A DNA stretch of 10,415 nt. Origin: Candidatus Omnitrophota bacterium (lineage in GTDB: Bacteria; Omnitrophota; Gorgyraeia; Aquiviventales; Aquiviventaceae). Both the position numbers and the translations under genes were made by a program. The DNA lies in contig JAHFGZ010000001.1 in the NCBI GenBank assembly GCA_023247155.1, positions 10,025 to 20,439 of the forward strand. The letters are read 5' to 3'. The notes under the pieces are model-generated. The model ran no database searches, was not told the DNA's origin, and was given only the letters and a program-made list of their open reading frames with translations. Within the stretch, counting starts at the first letter, position 1. Every line of letters begins with the position of its first letter. Below, piece by piece: positions 6,289-10,415 of the stretch.

Positions 6289-8469
6289 TCAGTGGCCGGT
6301 TCGGTGGCCGCTTCGCTGATGCCGTGGGCGTTCGGGCCGGTCCGGCGCGGATGGGTCGGACGGCGCGGATGGGTCGGACGGCGCAGACGGCAGCGCCCGT
6401 TTCCGCGAGAGGTTGATGCGTCCCTGCTCGTCGATCTCGATGACCTTCACGGGGAACTCATCCCCGATCTTGACGACGTCCTCGACCTTGTTCACGTACT
6501 TGTCGGAGAGCTCCGAGATGTGGACCAGCCCCTCCTTCCCCGGGCCAATCTCGCAGAACGCGCCGAAGTTCATGAGCCGCTTCACCTTGCCCTGGTAGAC
6601 CTTCCCGACCTCGACGTCCTCCGTCAGGGTCCGGATGATCTCCTGCGCCCGCGCGGACTTCGCGGCGTCCGAGGAGGCGATCGAGACGCTCCCGTCATCC
6701 TCGACGTCGATCGTCGCCCCGGTCTCCTCGATGATCTTGCGGATGGTCCGCCCGCCCGGGCCGATCACGTCGCGGATCTTCTCGGGGTTGATCTTGATGA
6801 GGGTGATCCGTGGGGCGTAGGTGGAGAGCTGGGCCCGCGGCCGGTCGATGGCCGCCGCCATGAGGTCGAGCACGCGCATCCTGGCCGGATGCGCCTGCGC
6901 CAGGATCGCCCGGATGAGCTCGACGTCGAGCCCCTGGGTGAGCTTCACATCGACCTGCAGCGCCGTCGCGCCCCGCCGGGTGCCGGCCACCTTGAAGTCC
7001 ATGTCGCCGACGTGGTCCTCCAGCCCGGAGATGTCGGTGAGGATGGCGACGCGGCCTTGCTCCTTCACCAGCCCCATCGCCACGCCGCTGACGGCGGCCT
7101 TGACCGGCACCCCGGCGTCCATCAGCGAGAGCATCCCGGCGCAGACGGTGGCCATGCTGGAGGAGCCGTTTGATTCGAGGATGTCGGAGACCACGCGGAT
7201 CGTGTACGGGAACTCCTCCTTGGAGGGAATCATCGGCGCCAAGGCGCGCTCCGCCAGCGCGCCATGGCCGATCTCCCGGCGGCCCGGCCCGCGCACCGGC
7301 CGCACCTCCCCGACGGAAAACGGCGGGAAGTTGTAGTGCAGCATGAACCGCTTGTAGGACTCGCCCTCGAGCGCCTCGACGAGCTGCTCATCCTCGCTGG
7401 TGCCCAGCGTCGTCACCGCCAGGCTCTGCGTCTCGCCGCGGGTGAAGAGGCCGGAGCCGTGCGTGCGGGGCAGCACGCCCACCTCGCAGGCGATCTCGCG
7501 CAGGTCGGTGTAGCCCCGCCCGTCCAGGCGGATCTTCCGCTCCAGGATCGCCCGGCGGGCTTCCTGCCGGTCGATGGCCTCGAATGCCATCGCGACGTCC
7601 TCCGGCGCCACCGTGCCGTTCACCGCCACCTCCTGCTGCAGGATCGCCGCGGAGAGCTTGGCCATGGCCTCGTGCCGCGCGGCTTTCTTCTTCGGCTCGT
7701 TGATCCGGGCCAGCTCCGGCACGGCCAGCGACCGGACGCGCTCGATGACCTCAGGCGTCGGCTGGCGGATCTGCCAGGAGTCGGCCTTCGGCTTGCCGGC
7801 CTTCTGGACCAGCTCCTCCTGCATGGCGATCATCGTCTTGAACTGCTGGGCGCCGAAGGCGATGGCGTCCGCGAGCTGCTGCTCCGACACCTCGCGCAGG
7901 CCCGCCTCGATGGTCAGGATGCCGTGCCGGGTCCCGGCGAGGACGAGGTCGATGGGGCTGTCGGCGAGCTGCTGGTAGGTTGGGTTGGCCGTGAACTGGT
8001 TGTCGACGAAGCCGACCCGCAACGCGCCCAGCGCGTCGGGGAACGGGATGGAGGAGAGGCGCAGCGCGCAGGACCCGCCGAGCACGGCCAGCACGTCGGG
8101 GTCATACGCGCCGTCCGAGGAGAGGACCGAGGCCATCACCTGGAGCTCGTGCTGGAACCCCTGCGGGAACAGGGGCCGGATGGGGCGGTCCATCAGGCGG
8201 GCGGTAAGGATCTCTTTCTCGGTGGGCCGGCCCTCCCGCTTGAAGAAGCCGCCGGGGATCTTGCCGGCCGCGTAGGTCTTCTCCCGGTAGTCGCATGTCA
8301 GCGGGACGAAGCCGAATCGGGGGGTCGGGGTCGCGCTCGCCACCGCCGTCACGAGGACGACGGTGCCGCCCTGCTGGATGACGACGGCGCCGTCCGCCTG
8401 CCTGGCCCACGCGCCGGTTTCTAGGGACAGGGTCGAGGCCCCAAGCTGGGTGGAGACCTTCGCGGTCAT
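6289..8469 (-). CDS. pnp: Polynucleotide phosphorylase
   Basis: PNPase degrades RNA 3' to 5' by phosphorolysis, as a ring trimer. The 726-residue protein has two RNase PH cores joined by an alpha-helical domain. The first core contains FFKREGRPTEKEILTARLMD, and the second core contains the GLEDHVGDMDFKVAGTR block with the catalytic acidic residues. A KH domain (about 552-618, with the loop VIGPGGRTIRKI) and an S1 domain (about 620-692, with NFGAFCEI and GLVHISELS) follow. I chose the ATG at 8469 because MTAKVSTQLGASTLSLETG matches the family N-terminus; the open frame upstream runs through the intergenic palindrome and is not PNPase-like. An AGGAG is present at 8482-8486, rather far (12 bases) from the start. 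The last 34 residues are a Pro/Ser/Asp/Arg/His-rich tail with a short repeat. The rpsO-pnp pairing is widely conserved. Confidence 0.98.
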   Translation of the reverse strand: MTAKVSTQLGASTLSLETGAWARQADGAVVIQQGGTVVLVTAVASATPTPRFGFVPLTCDYREKTYAAGKIPGGFFKREGRPTEKEILTARLMDRPIRPLFPQGFQHELQVMASVLSSDGAYDPDVLAVLGGSCALRLSSIPFPDALGALRVGFVDNQFTANPTYQQLADSPIDLVLAGTRHGILTIEAGLREVSEQQLADAIAFGAQQFKTMIAMQEELVQKAGKPKADSWQIRQPTPEVIERVRSLAVPELARINEPKKKAARHEAMAKLSAAILQQEVAVNGTVAPEDVAMAFEAIDRQEARRAILERKIRLDGRGYTDLREIACEVGVLPRTHGSGLFTRGETQSLAVTTLGTSEDEQLVEALEGESYKRFMLHYNFPPFSVGEVRPVRGPGRREIGHGALAERALAPMIPSKEEFPYTIRVVSDILESNGSSSMATVCAGMLSLMDAGVPVKAAVSGVAMGLVKEQGRVAILTDISGLEDHVGDMDFKVAGTRRGATALQVDVKLTQGLDVELIRAILAQAHPARMRVLDLMAAAIDRPRAQLSTYAPRITLIKINPEKIRDVIGPGGRTIRKIIEETGATIDVEDDGSVSIASSDAAKSARAQEIIRTLTEDVEVGKVYQGKVKRLMNFGAFCEIGPGKEGLVHISELSDKYVNKVEDVVKIGDEFPVKVIEIDEQGRINLSRKRALPSAPSDPSAPSDPSAPDRPERPRHQRSGHRTGH
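6343..6385. repeat. 18-base tandem repeat in the 3' end of pnp
   Basis: Two identical 18-base units (6343-6360 and 6361-6378), followed by the first seven bases of a third, lie inside the coding sequence for the PNPase tail. The unit length is a multiple of three, so it encodes an in-frame repeat of Ser-Ala-Pro-Ser-Asp-Pro after the S1 domain. Such a repeat can gain or lose units by slippage without breaking the gene. The tail is outside the catalytic and RNA-binding domains and is probably disordered. Confidence 0.9.
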
Positions 8470-8504
8470 GGTTCGACGCGGCTCCTGCCGGAGCCTTGCC
8501 CACC

Positions 8505-8579
8505 ATGATCCTGAGCGAGCCCTTCGACTCGCCAGGCAACGCCTGGCGAGTCGAAGGACGAAGCGAGTCGAAGGATCAT
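8505..8579. repeat. REP-like palindromic element between rpsO and pnp
   Basis: The gap between rpsO and pnp is mostly one palindromic element. Its core is a perfect 17-bp inverted repeat, 8521-8537 (CCTTCGACTCGCCAGGC) against 8541-8557, with a three-base loop. An outer pair of eight-base arms, 8505-8512 (ATGATCCT) and 8572-8579 (AGGATCAT), encloses it. A 13-base direct repeat (GCGAGTCGAAGGA) occurs at 8546-8558 and 8563-8575. The CCTTCGACTCG/GAGCGAG vocabulary recalls dispersed REP-type palindromes found across many high-GC genomes, but copy number cannot be judged from one window. The rpsO stop codon (8576-8578) lies inside the outer arm. In the transcript it forms a strong hairpin in the pnp leader. 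No T-run follows on the minus strand, so it is not a standard intrinsic terminator. Confidence 0.88.
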
Positions 8580-8848
8580 TTGCGCAGGTGCAGCGCGTCA
8601 AGGAGACGGCGGTAGGCTGCTTCGTCGTGCCGCTTGAGGTACTCGAGGAGCCGGCGGCGGCGGCTGACCATCTTCAGGAGTCCATGGCGGGAATTGAAGT
8701 CGCGCTTGTGGGCCTGGAAGTGCGCCGAGAGCTGATTGATGCGGTCGGTCAGCAGGGCGACCTGGACCTGCGGAGAGCCGGTATCGGCTTCATGCAGGCG
8801 GAACTCTTGGACGACGGCTACGGCAGTCGTTGAGGGCATCGCGCACAT
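8576..8848 (-). CDS. rpsO: 30S ribosomal protein S15
   Basis: S15 binds the central domain of 16S rRNA (helices 20-22) and helps nucleate the 30S platform. The protein has up to 90 residues, the normal length, and carries the family core: FRLHEADTGSPQVQVALLTDRI, then LSAHFQAHKRDFNSRHGLLKMVSRRRRLLEYLKRHD, with the 16S-binding DTGS and H..D..SR..L motifs. Two in-frame ATGs compete: 8848 (start MCAMPS) and 8839 (start MPS, 87 residues). Neither has a Shine-Dalgarno sequence. MPS looks more like other S15 N-termini, while the longer form has the more usual length, so the start is uncertain by three codons. A strong promoter lies just upstream. The stop codon falls inside the palindromic repeat, which follows immediately after the terminal LHLRK. 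Confidence 0.96.
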   Translation of the reverse strand: MCAMPSTTAVAVVQEFRLHEADTGSPQVQVALLTDRINQLSAHFQAHKRDFNSRHGLLKMVSRRRRLLEYLKRHDEAAYRRLLDALHLRK

Positions 8849-8866
8849 TGGGATGAATGGTTGTTC

Positions 8867-8895
8867 AGTATACGCTCACTCTGTGTCAGCGTCAA
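8867..8895 (-). promoter_or_regulatory. Sigma-70-type promoter for rpsO-pnp
   Basis: Read on the minus strand, a -35 box TTGACG (8890-8895) and a -10 box TATACT (8867-8872) are separated by exactly 17 bases. Both differ from consensus by one base. The predicted transcription start is near 8860, leaving a leader of only about 12 bases to the first rpsO ATG or about 21 to the second. It sits in the only sizeable protein-free gap of the window and points towards rpsO. Confidence 0.82.
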
Positions 8896-8900
8896 GTGCA

Positions 8901-8952
8901 CCCCCACACCAATCGCACCATGAGTTGACCGCCTCTGCCATTGATGTGGGGG
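8901..8952. repeat. 13-bp inverted repeat between rnpB and the rpsO promoter
   Basis: The arms are 8901-8913 (CCCCCACACCAAT) and 8940-8952 (ATTGATGTGGGGG). They pair over 13 positions with a single G-U type wobble when read as minus-strand RNA, enclosing a 26-base loop. It begins three bases after the paired end of the RNase P RNA and ends five bases before the -35 box of rpsO. No T-run follows on the minus strand, so it is not a canonical intrinsic terminator. It could mark the 3' processing boundary of rnpB, act as a weak or factor-assisted terminator, or be a protein-binding operator for the adjacent promoter. Confidence 0.75.
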
Positions 8953-8955
8953 GAA

Positions 8956-9330
8956 ATCGTCGCCCAGGGGGCAGCCTATAAGCCGAGTCCTGTCCCCCGT
9001 CGCTTTGCTTCGCAAAGCGAAGCAACAGGGGGATGGTCATCCATCTCGCCCTGATGTTGCCACCAGGGTCCTGCGGCCTACCCTTCCGCCAGCCTCTTGC
9101 GAGGCATTCGAACGGGCCATCCGAAAGGCGGATCGTTTGGCCTTGCTCCGCGTAGAGATTGCCGCGTTTCACCTGGGCCCTTGCGGGCTTACTCGTCTCT
9201 GTGGCTCTGATCCGCCCTGACGCGTGTACGTCAGAGGCCCCGACGTTATCGGGGTACGCTGCCCTCCGGAGCTCGGACTTTCCTCCCCGCCCGCGGCGGG
9301 GCGACCATCCGGCTGCCCCCTGGGGACGAC
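8956..9330 (-). ncRNA. rnpB: RNase P RNA (class A-like)
   Basis: This is the catalytic RNA that matures tRNA 5' ends. Universal blocks appear in order on the minus strand: GGAGGAAAGUCCGAGCUCC near the 5' side, CACAGAGA, GGUGAAACG, GAGCAAGGCCAAACGA, GAUGGAUGACCAUCC and finally ACAGGACUCGGCUUAUAG. Helix P4 forms between AAGUCCGAG and CUCGGCUU with the conserved bulged U, and has a compensatory A-U pair relative to the E. coli G-C. P1 pairs 9311-9323 with 8964-8976 over 13 bases and continues seven more pairs past one bulged base, out to 9330 and 8956; this is how I set the ends. P2 pairs GGAUGGUC with GACCAUCC. A long hairpin sits between P2 and P4, at the place of helix P19. Sequence matching P13 and P14 seems absent. 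The 5' end lies five bases after the rnhA stop codon. Confidence 0.98.
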
Positions 9331-9335
9331 GGTTC

Positions 9336-9767
9336 TCAAAGAACGGTTGCACGCTCGCGGTGCGCGGTGATCGCGCGGCCGGCCAGCCGGTCGGCCAGCG
9401 CATTCTGCGTCCGCGGGACGTGCTGGACCTGACAGGCGCCAAACCCCTGCGCCAGATGCAGCGCCAGGTCATGGAAGAGCCGCAGCCGGGCATCCCGCAC
9501 CCGATAGCGGCCGTTGATCTGGCGGGCCAGCAGCTCGCTGTCGGTTTTGACCGTCAGCGCCGTGTACCCAGCGCGGAGCGCTTCCTGCAGCGCGTAGACC
9601 AGCGCGAGGTACTCGGCGACGTTGTTGGTGGTCTCCCCGAGGTACTTGGAGAACTCCCGGACGGGCCTCGCCTTCCCGTCGAGAAAGACGACCCCGATGC
9701 CCGCCGGTCCCGGATTGCCGCGGCTGGCCCCATCGATGTAGACCTCACCGCTGCGCGGGGGCGTCAT
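9336..9767 (-). CDS. rnhA: Ribonuclease HI family protein
   Basis: RNase HI cuts the RNA strand of RNA-DNA hybrids such as R-loops, Okazaki primers and misincorporated ribonucleotides. The 143-residue protein has the four acidic residues of the active site: D12 in VYIDGASRGNPGPAG, E52 in TNNVAEYLAL, D76 in VKTDSELLARQING and D126 in PRTQNALADRLA. The LTVKTDSELL and NGRYRVRD wording is closest to the RNase HI-like proteins of Gram-positive and thermophilic bacteria (the YpdQ type) rather than to E. coli RnhA; it lacks the basic protrusion typical of the latter. The ATG at 9767 overlaps the end of the zinc-ribbon gene by 23 bases, which indicates co-transcription. The stop is followed almost at once by rnpB, and a short GTTCT/AGAAC inverted repeat straddles the stop codon. 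Confidence 0.94.
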   Translation of the reverse strand: MTPPRSGEVYIDGASRGNPGPAGIGVVFLDGKARPVREFSKYLGETTNNVAEYLALVYALQEALRAGYTALTVKTDSELLARQINGRYRVRDARLRLFHDLALHLAQGFGACQVQHVPRTQNALADRLAGRAITAHRERATVL

Positions 9768-10415
9768 CGACGTACAGAATCCGGTTGCAGGTCTCGCACG
9801 TGACCAGGTCCGCCTTCAGGTAGACCTGGTTGACGACCTGCGGCGGCAGCCGCCGGTGGCAGCCCCCGCAGGATTCGCTCACCAGCGGCACCATGGCCAG
9901 GCCGTCCCGGATGTCGAGGATGCGCTCATAGGCCGCCAGGGCGGCCGGGGCGACCTCCGGCACGAGCGCCTCTCGGCTGCGCTCGAGTTGCGCGAGCTGC
10001 TCCCCGATCGCCGCCAGCTCCCGGTCGACCCGCTCGCGCTCAAGCCGCAGCCGCTCCTGCTGCTGGGCCAGCCGCTCCTGCTCGCGCCGCCGCTCCTGCG
10101 CCGCCTGGTCGATCGCGTCGAAGAGGCGCAGGACCGCTTCCTCTAAGAGGGAGCTGTCGGCCTTCAGCGACTCGATCTCCCGCTGCATCGCCGCGTATTC
10201 TTTGTTCGTCTTGACCTGGAAGAGCTGGCCCTGCAGCTTCTTCACCTGCCCTTCCCGCGTCTGCAGCTCCACCTCTTTCTCCTTCTGGGACACCTGCAGC
10301 GCCTTCAGGCGGGACTCGACCGCCTTGAGCTGCGCTTCCTGGGCCGCCACGGCGGCCGCGGCCTGCTCGAGCTGGCGCGGCAGGTCCTCCTGCTCCCGTC
10401 GGAGCCGGAACAGCT
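9745..10415 (-). CDS. C4-type zinc-ribbon coiled-coil protein (zf-RING_7 family), N-terminus outside window
   Basis: The reading frame is open to the window edge, so the protein (about 222 residues visible) is missing its first residues; an internal GTG at 10350 is not needed as a start because family-like sequence (LFRLRREQEDLPRQL) precedes it. About 150 residues form a long, highly charged coiled-coil hairpin containing the family block GQLFQVKTNKEYAAMQREIESLK. A C-terminal zinc ribbon has two knuckles, CGGC in SESCGGCHRRLPP and CETC in VTCETCNRILY. This is the family of Helicobacter FlgZ/HP0958 and many uncharacterised bacterial proteins that occur beside RNase H or Nif3-like genes. The general function is not settled; nucleic-acid binding is a reasonable guess given RNase HI and RNase P RNA next door, but nothing in the sequence proves it. 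Confidence 0.9.
   Translation of the reverse strand, partial: LFRLRREQEDLPRQLEQAAAAVAAQEAQLKAVESRLKALQVSQKEKEVELQTREGQVKKLQGQLFQVKTNKEYAAMQREIESLKADSSLLEEAVLRLFDAIDQAAQERRREQERLAQQQERLRLERERVDRELAAIGEQLAQLERSREALVPEVAPAALAAYERILDIRDGLAMVPLVSESCGGCHRRLPPQVVNQVYLKADLVTCETCNRILYVDDAPAQR

Noticed and set aside
7264..8424. A 386-codon plus-strand open frame opposite pnp
   Set aside because: It is antisense to the conserved PNPase cores and has low-complexity composition.
8521..8557. Intrinsic terminator between rpsO and pnp
   Set aside because: The stem is strong enough, but no run of T follows it on the minus strand, and the closely spaced pnp suggests read-through.
8470..8601. A longer PNPase starting at 8601
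   Set aside because: The extra 44 residues come from translating the palindromic repeat and the end of rpsO; family PNPases begin at about the Met at 8469.
8901..8952. CRISPR or attachment-site repeat
   Set aside because: There is only one pair of inverted arms, with no direct repeats or spacers, and no integrase or cas gene is present.
8876..9493. A 205-codon minus-strand open frame across rnpB
   Set aside because: The region is fully explained by RNase P RNA, with conserved blocks and helices P1, P2 and P4. The translation has no protein-like features.

Overview
The window is GC-rich, densely packed bacterial chromosome made of housekeeping genes. No phage, transposon, toxin, CRISPR or defence gene is visible. 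Nine protein genes and the RNase P RNA gene lie on the minus strand and are transcribed from right to left. One gene fragment lies on the plus strand at the left edge. The host cannot be named from this window. The high GC, the linkage of a C4 zinc-ribbon protein, RNase HI and rnpB, and the order pnp-ftsK-rodZ-like-rimO-pgsA resemble Gram-positive and other deep-branching (Terrabacteria-like) chromosomes. This is an inference from gene order, not a phylogenetic result.

Right part (10415 to about 8956, minus strand): a C4-type zinc-ribbon coiled-coil protein cut by the window edge, a four-acidic-residue RNase HI overlapping it by 23 bases, then a complete class-A-like RNase P RNA starting only a few bases after the RNase HI stop. 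After rnpB comes a roughly 60-base spacer with a 13-bp inverted repeat and a near-consensus sigma-70 promoter.

Middle (8848 to 6289): that promoter reads into rpsO (ribosomal protein S15) and pnp (polynucleotide phosphorylase), the classical S15-PNPase pair. The short gap between them is almost entirely one 75-base palindromic repeat that supplies the rpsO stop codon and would form a strong hairpin in the pnp leader.

Left part (6281 to 144): ftsK, a RodZ-like membrane HTH protein, rimO, pgsA, pgpA and thpR follow with gaps of at most about 15 bases or short overlaps, so they probably form one transcription unit continuing from pnp. They cover chromosome segregation at division, cell shape, ribosomal protein S12 modification, two consecutive steps of phosphatidylglycerol synthesis, and a 2H phosphoesterase. 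The plus-strand fragment at 3-140 looks like the C-terminus of CinA and ends three bases from the thpR stop, tail to tail.

The most interesting points lie in the RNA and non-coding parts: the unusual RNase P RNA architecture, the inverted repeat after it, and the palindrome between rpsO and pnp. I found no convincing undescribed multi-gene system here.
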